Shown here one piece after another: positions 24,289 to 32,583 of a stretch of 64,000 nt of DNA. This DNA comes from Enterocloster asparagiformis (GTDB taxonomy: Bacteria > Bacillota > Clostridia > Lachnospirales > Lachnospiraceae): assembly GCA_018380885.1 (NCBI GenBank), contig JAGZSY010000027.1:1-64000 (forward strand), given 5' to 3'. Numbering within the stretch: the stretch's first letter is position 1; each line of letters begins with the position of its first letter. The position numbers and the translations under genes were made by a program. The notes under the pieces are model-generated. The model searched no databases, had not been told where the DNA came from, and saw nothing but the letters and a program-made list of their open reading frames with translations.

Positions 24289-26013
24289 ATGATAGAATCA
24301 AAATGGATGCTGCATGCGAAAAAGGCGGATTTTAACGAAATTGGAAATAAGTTCCATATCAGCCCGGTGACGGCGCGGATTATCCGCAACCGGGACGTGG
24401 TGGGGGAGGAGGCGATCCGGCGCTACCTCACCGGGACCGTGGACCAGATGTACGATCCGCGCCTGCTGCCGGATATGGATCTGGCTGTGGAGATACTGGA
24501 GGGCAAAATCGCGTCCGGGGAGAGGATCCGCATCGTGGGCGACTATGATATCGACGGTGTGTGTTCCACCTACATTCTGTACCAGGGCTTAAAACGGCTG
24601 GGCGCGGCCGTGGATTACGAGATTCCCGACAGGGTGAAGGACGGCTACGGGATCAACGAGTCCATTATCCGGGCCGCGTCCAGGGATGGGATCGACACCA
24701 TTCTGACCTGCGACAACGGCATCGCGGCGGTGAGCCAGATTGCCCTGGCCAAGGAGCTGGGCATGACCGTGGTAATCACGGACCACCACGACATCCAGAC
24801 CGAGCCCGACGGCCAGGGCGGCGCGCGGGACCTGCTGCCGCCAGCGGACGCGCTGGTAAATCCCAAGCGCAGGGAGAGCGTTTACCCCAACGGGGCCATC
24901 TGCGGCGCCATGGTGGCCTACAAGCTGATCCAGGTGATGTATGAGCGGGCCGGCGTACCCCGGGCGGAATGGCTGGATATGCTGGAGTTTGCGGCCATCG
25001 CAACGGTGGGCGATGTGATGAAGCTTCAGGATGAGAACAGGATTGTGGTGCGGGAGGGCTTAAAGCGCCTGGGAAACACCAAAAATCTGGGAATCCGCAA
25101 GCTGATCGAGAAGAACAACCTGAATCCCCAGGCCATCAGCGCCTACCACATCGGCTTTGTGATCGGACCTTGCCTCAACGCGGGCGGACGCCTGCAGACG
25201 GCTAAGCTGGCGCTGTCCCTGCTGCTCTGCGGGGACGAGGGGGAGGCGGACCGCCTGGCCCTGGAGCTAAAGGAGCTCAACGACCAGCGCAAGGACATGA
25301 CCCAGCAGGGGGTGGACGAGGCGGCCGCTCTGGTGGAGGAGCGGTATCAGGAGGACAAGGTGCTGGTGGTGTTTCTGCCCGACTGCCACGAGTCCCTGGC
25401 CGGAATTGTGGCCGGCAGGATCCGTGAGCGCTACAACAAGCCCACCTTGATCCTCACCCGGTCGGAGGATGGGGCCAAGGGCTCCGGGCGCTCCATCGAG
25501 GCCTACCATATGTTTAACGCCCTGGTGGAGGTGAAGGACCTTTTGACCAAGTTCGGCGGCCACCCAATGGCGGCGGGATTTTCCCTGCCCGAGGACAAGG
25601 TGGACGAGTTCCGCCGCCGGCTCAATGAGAATGCAGAGCTGACGGAGGAGGATTTTATCCCTAAAATCTGGATTGACGTGGCGATGCCCTTTGAGTACAT
25701 AAACGAACCGCTGATTGAGGAGCTGGAGCTATTGGAGCCGTTCGGCCAGGGAAATGAGAAGCCCCAGTTCGCCCAGAAGGGCATGCTGGTCCGCAGCGCC
25801 CGCGTCATGGGCAAGAACCGGAACGTGGTCAAGCTGAACCTGGTCAACGAGCGAGGCCTGGCCATGGACGCCGTGGTGTTCACGGACGGGGATGAGTTCA
25901 TGGCCGAGATGGGCAGGCGCAGGGCGATGGACGTTATCTATTATCCGTCGGTCAATGAGTACAACGGGAACAGGACGCTGCAGCTGGTGGTGAAGAATTG
26001 GAAGTTCCGCTAG
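24289..26013 (+). CDS. recJ: Single-stranded-DNA-specific exonuclease RecJ
   Basis: This 574-residue DHH-family 5'-3' exonuclease acts in DNA repair and recombination. Motifs seen in order are GDYDIDGVCSTYIL, CDNGIAA, TDHHDIQ, GPCLNAGGRL and GGHPMAAGFSLP (DHHA1), followed by an OB-like C-terminus. Length is usual for Gram-positive RecJ. I chose the ATG at 24289 because GGGAG lies 7 bases upstream; an ATG at 24277 is possible. It has its own promoter and is unrelated to its neighbours. Confidence 0.95.
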   Translation: MIESKWMLHAKKADFNEIGNKFHISPVTARIIRNRDVVGEEAIRRYLTGTVDQMYDPRLLPDMDLAVEILEGKIASGERIRIVGDYDIDGVCSTYILYQGLKRLGAAVDYEIPDRVKDGYGINESIIRAASRDGIDTILTCDNGIAAVSQIALAKELGMTVVITDHHDIQTEPDGQGGARDLLPPADALVNPKRRESVYPNGAICGAMVAYKLIQVMYERAGVPRAEWLDMLEFAAIATVGDVMKLQDENRIVVREGLKRLGNTKNLGIRKLIEKNNLNPQAISAYHIGFVIGPCLNAGGRLQTAKLALSLLLCGDEGEADRLALELKELNDQRKDMTQQGVDEAAALVEERYQEDKVLVVFLPDCHESLAGIVAGRIRERYNKPTLILTRSEDGAKGSGRSIEAYHMFNALVEVKDLLTKFGGHPMAAGFSLPEDKVDEFRRRLNENAELTEEDFIPKIWIDVAMPFEYINEPLIEELELLEPFGQGNEKPQFAQKGMLVRSARVMGKNRNVVKLNLVNERGLAMDAVVFTDGDEFMAEMGRRRAMDVIYYPSVNEYNGNRTLQLVVKNWKFR

Positions 26014-26081
26014 GACAGGGACAAAAGGGAAAACTGAAAAAAGCCGGGCCGGAATGAAAGCTCTTCCGCCCGGATATAACA

Positions 26082-26140
26082 AACGCCCTGCGGGAACGGC
26101 ACGGATGTGCCGGAAACGCAGGGCGTCTGTATTTGTTATG
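26082..26140. terminator. Bidirectional terminator between recJ and the lipoprotein gene
   Basis: A long imperfect inverted repeat (AACAAACGCCCTGCG ... CGCAGGGCG ... TTTGTT) with an inner stem CGGCAC/GTGCCG lies between converging genes and can serve both. Confidence 0.75.
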
Positions 26141-26160
26141 TTCGTTCTGCCGGACTGTGA

Positions 26161-26490
26161 TTAGTTGGCAGCGGTGGTCTCCTCAACCTCTAAGGAAGCG
26201 TCGGCAGCCTCAGCCTCGGTGGACTCTTCGTCAGCAGCCTCAGTGGACTCCTCGTCGGCAGCCTCAGCCTCGGTGGACTCTTCAGAGGCAGCCTCGGTGG
26301 TCTCCTCGTCAGCAGCCTCAGCAGTGGTCTCTTCCTCGGAAGCGACCTCAGCGGAAGTCTCCTCAACGGTGGTCTCAACAGCTACAGTGGTCTCGGCCTT
26401 CTTGTCGGAACCGCCGCAAGCGGTCAGAGCGCCGGAAATCATCATTGCTGCCATAGCGGCAACTGCATACTTCGTCATGTTCTTTTTCAT
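26161..26490 (-). CDS. Small acidic repeat lipoprotein
   Basis: The 109-residue product has a signal peptide and lipobox LTAC (Cys25). All of the remaining sequence is low complexity: Glu, Ala, Thr and Ser in variants of EESTEAEAADEE. It has no folded domain that I recognise. AGAGGAG lies upstream of the ATG at 26490; a longer reading from 26568 would put an unlikely basic tail before the signal. Such surface proteins often act as spacers or cell-wall-associated polyanions. Function unknown. Confidence 0.75.
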   Translation of the reverse strand: MKKNMTKYAVAAMAAMMISGALTACGGSDKKAETTVAVETTVEETSAEVASEEETTAEAADEETTEAASEESTEAEAADEESTEAADEESTEAEAADASLEVEETTAAN

Positions 26491-26703
26491 AATTTTGTTC
26501 TCCTCTCTTTGGGCCTCCCTGTTGGAGGTCTCCACGTTACGAGCGCATTTGGAAAAAATCGTCTGCACTCTGGCAACATGGAGTATCTTAGTGGATAAAT
26601 GTGTCTAAAATGTGAACACAATATGAATACTTTGGAATTTTTGTAACTGAATTATTAAGAAAATATGAATGCGGCTGTAAGAAATAGTAAAAAACGCAAT
26701 TCC

Positions 26704-26733
26704 TTGACACGGGGGATGCCCATGGAGTATAAT
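26704..26733 (+). promoter_or_regulatory. Promoter of glyA
   Basis: A consensus TTGACA (26704-26709) and TATAAT (26728-26733) are 18 bases apart. The rest of the 26491-26703 gap is AT-rich with no gene. The transcript leader of about 110 bases contains a clear hairpin (TCCGCCG/CGGCGGA within GGAAA/TTTCC). Confidence 0.85.
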
Positions 26734-26851
26734 CGCAGAAAAGGCATATGAACGCCAGGGGAGCGTTTGGAAATTTCTGTCCGCCGTCCGGCGGAGCGAG
26801 GTTTCCAGAGGCGCCCCAATACACAGGGGTAAAGGAAAGGAAGGACAGGAC

Positions 26852-28099
26852 ATGGTAAATCAAGTAATGGACTTTATTACCAGCTATGACAAGGAGGTTG
26901 GCGAAGCCATCCAGGCCGAGTGCGCGCGGCAGAGGCGGAATTTGGAGCTGATCGCTTCCGAGAATATCGTATCCGAGCCGGTTATGATGGCGATGGGCAC
27001 GGTGCTGACCAACAAGTACGCGGAAGGATATTCCGGCAAGCGCTACTACGGCGGCTGCCAGTGCGTGGACGTGGTGGAAACTCTGGCCATCGAGCGGGCG
27101 AAGCAGCTGTTCGGCTGCGATTACGCCAATGTTCAGCCCCACTCCGGAGCACAGGCCAATATGGCGGTGTTTATCGCCATGCTGAAGCCCGGCGACACGG
27201 TTATGGGCATGAACTTAAACCATGGCGGCCATCTGACCCACGGAAGCCCTGTGAACTTTTCCGGACTTTACTTTAATATAGTCCCCTACGGCGTCAACGA
27301 CGACGGCGTCATCGATTACGACGAGCTGGAGCGCATCGCGCTGGAAGCCAAGCCCAAGCTGATCATCGCGGGCGCCAGCGCTTACGCCAGAACCATCGAC
27401 TTCAAGCGCTTCCGCCAGGTGGCGGACAAGGTGGGCGCGTACCTGATGGTGGATATGGCCCACATCGCGGGCCTGGTGGCGGCGGGCGAGCATCCCAGCC
27501 CCATCCCCTACGCGGACGTGGTGACCACCACCACCCACAAGACCCTGCGCGGCCCCAGAGGCGGCATGATCCTGGCCAACAAGGAGGCGGCTGAGAAGTT
27601 CAACTTTAACAAGGCCATTTTCCCGGGCACCCAGGGCGGCCCGCTGGAGCACGTCATCGCGGGCAAGGCCGTCTGCTTCGGCGAGGCTCTGAAGCCTGAA
27701 TTTAAGGAGTACCAGCACCAGGTGGTGAAGAACGCCCAGGCGCTGGCGGCGGCGCTTAAGGAGCAGGGCTTCAAGATTCTGACCGGCGGCACGGACAACC
27801 ACCTCATGCTGGTGGACCTGCGGGGCATGGAGGTGTCCGGCAAGGAGCTGCAGAACCGCTGCGACGAGGTGTTTATCACCCTGAACAAGAACACGGTTCC
27901 CAACGATCCCAGAAGCCCCTTCGTGACCTCCGGCGTGCGCATCGGCACCCCGGCCGTCACCACCAGAGGGCTGAAGGAGGAGGATATGCCCAAGATCGCC
28001 GAGTGCATCTGGCTGGCGGCCACGGACTTTGAGGCCAAGGCGGACTACATCCGCTCCGAGGTGACAAAGCTCTGTGAGAAATATCCTCTCTACCAGTAA
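26852..28099 (+). CDS. glyA: Serine hydroxymethyltransferase
   Basis: This 415-residue PLP enzyme interconverts serine plus tetrahydrofolate with glycine plus methylene-[14 protein letters not shown] (31-41), the phosphate-binding HSGAQAN (97-103), DMAHIAGL (201-208) and the PLP lysine K230 in [11 protein letters not shown] are all present. GGAAGGA precedes the ATG. Length is typical and the gene is single, with its own strong promoter and terminator. Confidence 0.97.
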   Translation: MVNQVMDFITSYDKEVGEAIQAECARQRRNLELIASENIVSEPVMMAMGTVLTNKYAEGYSGKRYYGGCQCVDVVETLAIERAKQLFGCDYANVQPHSGAQANMAVFIAMLKPGDTVMGMNLNHGGHLTHGSPVNFSGLYFNIVPYGVNDDGVIDYDELERIALEAKPKLIIAGASAYARTIDFKRFRQVADKVGAYLMVDMAHIAGLVAAGEHPSPIPYADVVTTTTHKTLRGPRGGMILANKEAAEKFNFNKAIFPGTQGGPLEHVIAGKAVCFGEALKPEFKEYQHQVVKNAQALAAALKEQGFKILTGGTDNHLMLVDLRGMEVSGKELQNRCDEVFITLNKNTVPNDPRSPFVTSGVRIGTPAVTTRGLKEEDMPKIAECIWLAATDFEAKADYIRSEVTKLCEKYPLYQ

Positions 28100-28162
28100 T
28101 TTCCATCGAGCCATATCGGACAGAACGGGCCGGGGCGCAGCCGCGGCCCGCTGTATCCGTCG

Positions 28163-28204
28163 AAAAGGGCCGTGAGACTTGTCATAAGTCCCACGGCCCT
28201 TTTC
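28163..28204 (+). terminator. Rho-independent terminator of glyA
   Basis: AAAAGGGCCGTG and CACGGCCCTTTT form a 12-bp stem with inner GACTT/AAGTC pairing, ending in a T-run. Confidence 0.9.
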
Positions 28205-28205
28205 A

Positions 28206-28242
28206 CTGAATGCAACGGGCCGCTGGCGGAGCCTGCGAGCGA
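28206..28242 (-). repeat. Single reverse-oriented copy of the 40-bp element of 10874-10990
   Basis: The reverse complement matches the 10874 unit over about 34 bases with three mismatches (core CGCAGGCT.CGCCAGCGGCCCG and GCATTCA). It sits directly after the glyA terminator, in an intergenic position like the tandem copies. Confidence 0.7.
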
Positions 28243-28272
28243 TTGTTGGGAGCATTGAACCTGCAAATGCGG

Positions 28273-28725
28273 TTAATTGGCTGCGCTGCGCTTTAAGCAG
28301 GACATCACGTGCTCGCAGACCAGCACCAGCTTGCCGTCCTGGTTGAACACCTCCAGGGCCTCGGTCACAAAGCCGCGCTCCGGATGCTTGGGGTTTTCGC
28401 GCTTTTCCTTTAACGTCACCTTCACATGGATGGTGTCGCCGATAAACACCGGGTTGATGAATCGCAGCCGGTCGTAGCCGTAGGAGAAGGCGGCGGGGTT
28501 GATCAGGTTCGCGGTCATTCCAACCGCTACGGAAAAGGTCAGGGTGCCGTGGGCGATGCGCCTGCCGAACTCCGTGGTCTTGGCGAATTCCGCGTCCATG
28601 TGGTGGGGGAAGAAATCCCCGGTCTGGCCTGCGTGGAGCACGATATCCGTCTCCGTGATGGTGCGCCCGATGCTCTCGCGCACGCTTCCGATCTCATATT
28701 CTTCAAAGTAAATTGTCTGTTCCAT
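28273..28725 (-). CDS. MaoC-like (R)-specific enoyl-CoA hydratase
   Basis: The 150-residue hot-dog-fold protein carries the MaoC hydratase motif [18 protein letters not shown] near residues 31-48, with Asp and His positioned as in (R)-hydratases, and [13 protein letters not shown] just after. It adds water to a trans-2-enoyl-CoA. It is the last gene of the leftward operon with two CoA-transferases, separated from them by about 90 bases. It presumably hydrates the CoA thioester that they make. Substrate unknown. Confidence 0.88.
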   Translation of the reverse strand: MEQTIYFEEYEIGSVRESIGRTITETDIVLHAGQTGDFFPHHMDAEFAKTTEFGRRIAHGTLTFSVAVGMTANLINPAAFSYGYDRLRFINPVFIGDTIHVKVTLKEKRENPKHPERGFVTEALEVFNQDGKLVLVCEHVMSCLKRSAAN

Positions 28726-28815
28726 CGTTTAATCTCCTTTATGATTGAATCCGTTTCATTGCTTGTATTTTCGTGACGGCCCGGCGTCCCGGCAGTTGCG
28801 CGTTCCCGTAAAAGC

Positions 28816-29943
28816 CTACAGATACAGGCCGTTGTCCTGGCCAATGCGCGGCGCGGACTTTTCGCTCTTGTAGTGCTGCCCGTCGATGGTGATGGGGCAG
28901 CGGGTGGTGGTGAACTCCGTGCCGTTTTTCGTCCGCACGGTCTGGAGCATATCCAGGTGTTTGAAGCCCTCGGTCTCAAACAGACGCTCCCAGGTGTACA
29001 CGTCCGAGCACCACACGTCCGCGGGCTCCAGCAGGGATAGCCAGTGGGCCGTGGAGGCGGTGAGCAGATGATCCGCCAGGATGGCCTTGATCTCGTCGCG
29101 CTTGCTGCACCAGGTTTCCGGGTCCGTGTAGGCGGTCAGGGCGGTGCAGCCCACCAGCTCGCCCAGGGTGGGGATGGGGACCATGGCGATGGCGATGTAG
29201 CCGTCCGAGGTCTGGTAAATGCCGTAGGGCGCGTTGATGTAGCCGTTGGCGTTGTTCACCGCGGAGCGCAGCGGCGGCTGGTGACCGTCGTTTAAGTAGG
29301 TGGTGAACACCTCGAACTGCATATCCATCACGGATTCCAGCATGCTGACGTGGACGTAGGAGCCCTCGTGGCAGGAGGCCCGCTTGATCAGCGCGGCCAG
29401 GATTCCCTGGGCCAGATGCTGGCCGGCGAACAAGTCCGCCACCGAGAGGCCGAAGGGCGTGGGGGGCTGGTCCTGGTTGCCGCACAGCCAGGCCAGGCCG
29501 GACAGGGACTGCACCAGCAGGTCCTGGCCCGGTTTCGCGCTCCAGGGACCGGTGGTGCCGTAGCCGGTGATCTCGCCGTAGATGATCTGTGGATGGCCGG
29601 CGCTGACGCTCTGGTAGTCCAGGCCCAGGCGCTTGGCCACGCCGGGGCGGAAGTTGACCACCATGACGTCGGCCATGGACAGCAGCTTTTCCAAGTCCTC
29701 CCTGCAGCCTTCGTCCTTTAAATCCAGGGAAACGCCGTCCTTGTTGCGGTTGATGGAGTGGAACAGGGAGCTGTCCTCCTCAATTTTCAAGTTGGAGACG
29801 TACAGGGTGCGGCAGATGTCCCCGGTGTCCGGCCGCTCCACCTTGATGACCCGGGCGCCTAAGTCCGCCAGGCGCATGGTGGCGGAAGGCGCTGATAAAA
29901 ACTGGCTGAAATCCAGCACGGTGATTCCTTCTAATGGCTTCAT
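28816..29943 (-). CDS. CaiB/BaiF family (class III) CoA-transferase, copy 2
   Basis: A 375-residue type III CoA-transferase. VLDFSQFLSAPSATMRLADLGARVIKVERP opens the Rossmann half, and the catalytic Asp170 is in SVADLFAG, aligned with formyl-CoA transferase Asp169. ATG at 29943 overlaps the stop of copy 1 (ATGA) and has GAGGGAGGG upstream; a longer reading to 30021 would overlap the neighbour. It is clearly paralogous to copy 1 (roughly half identical by eye). The two might form a heterodimer, or act on two acids. Confidence 0.9.
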   Translation of the reverse strand: MKPLEGITVLDFSQFLSAPSATMRLADLGARVIKVERPDTGDICRTLYVSNLKIEEDSSLFHSINRNKDGVSLDLKDEGCREDLEKLLSMADVMVVNFRPGVAKRLGLDYQSVSAGHPQIIYGEITGYGTTGPWSAKPGQDLLVQSLSGLAWLCGNQDQPPTPFGLSVADLFAGQHLAQGILAALIKRASCHEGSYVHVSMLESVMDMQFEVFTTYLNDGHQPPLRSAVNNANGYINAPYGIYQTSDGYIAIAMVPIPTLGELVGCTALTAYTDPETWCSKRDEIKAILADHLLTASTAHWLSLLEPADVWCSDVYTWERLFETEGFKHLDMLQTVRTKNGTEFTTTRCPITIDGQHYKSEKSAPRIGQDNGLYL

Positions 29944-31103
29944 GCAATCCCTCCCTCTCGGTCCAGGCCGAATTCTGCGATAATCTGTTCGGTGTGCTCG
30001 CCCAGAACCGGAGCGTGGCACTGGTCCAGGAACGGGGCGTCCCCGAAGCGGATGGGGCAGCGGGTGGTGAATAAGTCCTCCCCGCCCTCCCGGCGCACGT
30101 TTAAGAGCAGATTGAGCTCCTTAAACTGCTCGGATTGAAGCAGCCGGTCCCAGCTGTAGACGTCGGAGCACCAGTATCCGGAAGCTTCCAAAAGCCGCAG
30201 CCAGTGATCCGTGGTGTCCGTTGCCAGGTGCCCGCCGATGATTTCCTTGATCTCATCGCGCCTGGTGAACCACTCATCCTTGTCCGTGTAGGCGGCCAGC
30301 GGGCCGCAGCCGATGATGCCGCCCAGCTCCGGCACGGAGCCCATAGCCAGGGCGATATAGCCGTCCGAGGTCTGATAGATGCCGTAGGGGGCGCTCAAGT
30401 AAGCGTGGGCGTTGTGGCAGGCGCTGCGCTTGGGCGGCTTGCGGCCGTCGTTTAAGTAGGTGGTGATCACCTCGAACTGCATATCCAGCACGGATTCCAG
30501 CAGGCTCACCTCCACCAGGCCGCCCTCGCCGGTGGTGAAGCGGCGCAGCAGGCAGGCCATGATCCCCTCGGCCAGATGGATTCCGGTGTAGGAGTCCGCC
30601 AGAGAGAGGGCGAAGGGCATGGGCGGCTGGCCGTCGTCGCCCTCCAGCCAGGCCAGGCCGGAGATGGACTGGACCAACAGGTCCTGGCCCGGCTTTTTAA
30701 TCCAGGGACCGGTGGTGCCGTAGCCGGTGACCGTGCCGTAGACCATGCGCGGGTTGATTTCACGGACCGCCTCGTAGTCCAGGCCGATCTTTTTCATCAC
30801 GCCGGGGCGGAAATTTTCGATCATCACATCCGCCCGGGCGATCAATTGCTTTACCATGGCAAGGTCGCCGGGGGATTTCAAGTTGGCGCAGAAGCTTTGC
30901 TTGTTGCGGTTGATGGTCTGGAACAGGACGCTGTCCCCCATGCTTTCCAGATTATGTAATTTCATCGGGCGGGAGCCGTCGCCGCTCCCGGGCCGCTCGA
31001 TTTTGATGACCCTGGCGCCCAGGTCCGCCAGGCGCAGCGCGGCGGAGGGGCCGGCCAGATACTGGCTGAAATCGAGCACGATCATGCCTTCCAATGGTTT
31101 CAT
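29940..31103 (-). CDS. CaiB/BaiF family (class III) CoA-transferase, copy 1
   Basis: This 387-residue protein carries the same motifs as its downstream paralogue: VLDFSQYLAGPS near residue 9, NFRPGV at 97-102, GYGTTGPW at 127-134 and the catalytic Asp170 in SLADSYTG. It transfers CoA between a thioester and a free carboxylate. Its start overlaps the stop of the solute-binding-like gene by 4 bases, so it is tightly coupled to it. The acid used is unknown; the divergent sugar-acid operon suggests a sugar-derived acid. Confidence 0.9.
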   Translation of the reverse strand: MKPLEGMIVLDFSQYLAGPSAALRLADLGARVIKIERPGSGDGSRPMKLHNLESMGDSVLFQTINRNKQSFCANLKSPGDLAMVKQLIARADVMIENFRPGVMKKIGLDYEAVREINPRMVYGTVTGYGTTGPWIKKPGQDLLVQSISGLAWLEGDDGQPPMPFALSLADSYTGIHLAEGIMACLLRRFTTGEGGLVEVSLLESVLDMQFEVITTYLNDGRKPPKRSACHNAHAYLSAPYGIYQTSDGYIALAMGSVPELGGIIGCGPLAAYTDKDEWFTRRDEIKEIIGGHLATDTTDHWLRLLEASGYWCSDVYSWDRLLQSEQFKELNLLLNVRREGGEDLFTTRCPIRFGDAPFLDQCHAPVLGEHTEQIIAEFGLDREGGIA

Positions 31104-32248
31104 GATTTTCCCTCCCTGGATATGCGGTACAGCGCGTTCAACTGGTCGAGCACGTCGCCGGCGTTTCCTCCGTTCATCACGTAATCGCGCACATAGTCGC
31201 CGGCGTGGTCCTGGAAATAGAGATAGCCGTTGTAGCGCGGGCGCAGATAGGAATTGTCCAGCGTTTTTAACGTGTCCTTAAAGAAGTCCATGGTCATGCG
31301 GTTGTTCTCCTGATCCAGCCATGCGCTGCGGTGTCCCGGCTGTCCGCCGTTCTCCGTGTACAGGGTGGTCTGGATCAGCGGGGAAGCCGCGTACGCTGCG
31401 AAGCGGACCGCGGTGTCGCGGTTTTCGCACAGGCTGGAAATTGCCAGCCCGGTGCCTCCCAGCACGCTCTTTAACATATTTCCCTTGTAGGTTACCAGGT
31501 CTCCCGCTTTCAACAGGTGGTCGCAGTAGCCCCGGCGGGAGTAGTTGGTGTAGCCGTAGGCGTAGGGGCAGTAGTACAGCCCGTTGTCCCCGGCCAGCGC
31601 CTCGTGCACCTGGATGGGGTCCCAGTCAAAGATTTCCGGGCGGCAGTAGGAGGCCAGGCGGCGCATGTTCTCCAGCGCCTCGATGCCCACGGCGCGGTCC
31701 ACGATGCTGTCGCCGTCCTCAAAGAAGCGGCTGGTGGCTGTGGCGCAGTACATATAGAAGTCCATCAGCAGGTTTAAGGGGATTCCGGCGAAGGCCACGC
31801 ATCCGGTTTTTGCCAGCTCCGCCACGTCCTCGAAGTCTGCGGGCAGGTCCCTGCCCTGAGCGGAAAAGTAATCCGGGCGGTAAACGGCGACGGGCGTTGC
31901 GGCGTCAATGGCCAGAGCGCTCTGGAAGCCGTTGAAATTGTAGCTCAAGTGGGATTTTCCCACGGAGCACGCTTCCTGATCCGCCAGGTATTCGGCGGGC
32001 AGGTATTCATTTAAAGGAAGGAGAATGCCGGTGGCCGCCGCAAAGCCGGCCCAGGGGTGGTCGATGATCAGCAGGTCGTAGGCTTTCGCCAGATTTTCGA
32101 TGGGCGCGTCCGCAAATTCCTGCAGGGAGCGTTTTTCCCATTCAATTGAGACTCCAGGGTTCAGCTCGCAGAAACGCTGGGAGACTGCGGTGATGCTTGT
32201 GTAGCCGCGGCTGTGCGACCATGTGATTCCTTTTAATAGAACGCTCAT
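31100..32248 (-). CDS. Solute-binding-protein-like protein without signal peptide
   Basis: This 382-residue protein has the shape of a family 1 extracellular solute-binding protein (ITAVSQRFCELNPGVSIEW; LLPLNEYLP; AVYRPDYF). It begins MSVLLKGITWSHSRG, with no signal peptide, lipobox or upstream in-frame extension. GGAGG lies before the ATG, so this start is well supported. It is first in an operon with two CoA-transferases and a MaoC hydratase, with no permease. It may therefore be a cytoplasmic ligand carrier or sensor. Function is not known. Confidence 0.8.
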   Translation of the reverse strand: MSVLLKGITWSHSRGYTSITAVSQRFCELNPGVSIEWEKRSLQEFADAPIENLAKAYDLLIIDHPWAGFAAATGILLPLNEYLPAEYLADQEACSVGKSHLSYNFNGFQSALAIDAATPVAVYRPDYFSAQGRDLPADFEDVAELAKTGCVAFAGIPLNLLMDFYMYCATATSRFFEDGDSIVDRAVGIEALENMRRLASYCRPEIFDWDPIQVHEALAGDNGLYYCPYAYGYTNYSRRGYCDHLLKAGDLVTYKGNMLKSVLGGTGLAISSLCENRDTAVRFAAYAASPLIQTTLYTENGGQPGHRSAWLDQENNRMTMDFFKDTLKTLDNSYLRPRYNGYLYFQDHAGDYVRDYVMNGGNAGDVLDQLNALYRISREGKS

Positions 32249-32299
32249 AATATTTACCTCCGGTGATGATTCGCATGAGTTTGGTGTTTTTAAAATTGT

Positions 32300-32310
32300 T
32301 GGTACTACCA
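32300..32310. promoter_or_regulatory. GntR-type operator 1 (TGGTACTACCA)
   Basis: A perfect palindrome of the TGGT-N3-ACCA type used by FadR-subfamily GntR repressors. It lies about 45 bases into the leftward transcript. Identical in sequence to operator 2. Confidence 0.7.
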
Positions 32311-32342
32311 GGAAGAGCCGGATTAAAAATAAAACAAACCTG

Positions 32343-32353
32343 TGGTACTACCA
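32343..32353. promoter_or_regulatory. GntR-type operator 2 (TGGTACTACCA)
   Basis: An exact copy of operator 1. It lies immediately downstream of the leftward -10, at the expected transcription start, where binding would block that promoter. Confidence 0.75.
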
Positions 32354-32361
32354 CTAATCGA

Positions 32362-32390
32362 ATTATAATGGACGTGAAAATGATTGACAA
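32362..32390 (-). promoter_or_regulatory. Promoter of the leftward CoA-transferase operon
   Basis: On the minus strand TTGTCA and TATAAT are separated by 17 bases. Confidence 0.75.
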
Positions 32391-32438
32391 TATGAAAAGT
32401 GCACAAAAAATTTGGAATTTAACTGTATAAAACGTGGA

Positions 32439-32467
32439 TTGACAATAGGGGTACTTGGTTTTATGAT
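32439..32467 (+). promoter_or_regulatory. Promoter of the rightward sugar operon
   Basis: TTGACA (32439-32444) and TATGAT (32462-32467) are 17 bases apart. The spacer holds GGTACTTGG, a degenerate operator half. The remainder of the 335-base gap contains no gene. Confidence 0.8.
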
Positions 32468-32484
32468 AAATGCGAACGGTTCAC

Positions 32485-32495
32485 TGGTAGTACCA
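32485..32495. promoter_or_regulatory. GntR-type operator 3 (TGGTAGTACCA)
   Basis: A third TGGT-N3-ACCA palindrome with the central base changed. It lies about 18 bases downstream of the rightward -10, a typical repressor position. Confidence 0.75.
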
Positions 32496-32583
32496 AGAAA
32501 TTGATCGATCAAGATCGGACGTATCACTCAATGACAACAACATTAAGAAGAGTAAAAAAGAAAATTCACTTGGGAGGTATCTT

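Noticed and set aside
26734..26851. Glycine or THF riboswitch before glyA
   Set aside because: The conserved cores of these riboswitches were not found; only generic stems are visible.
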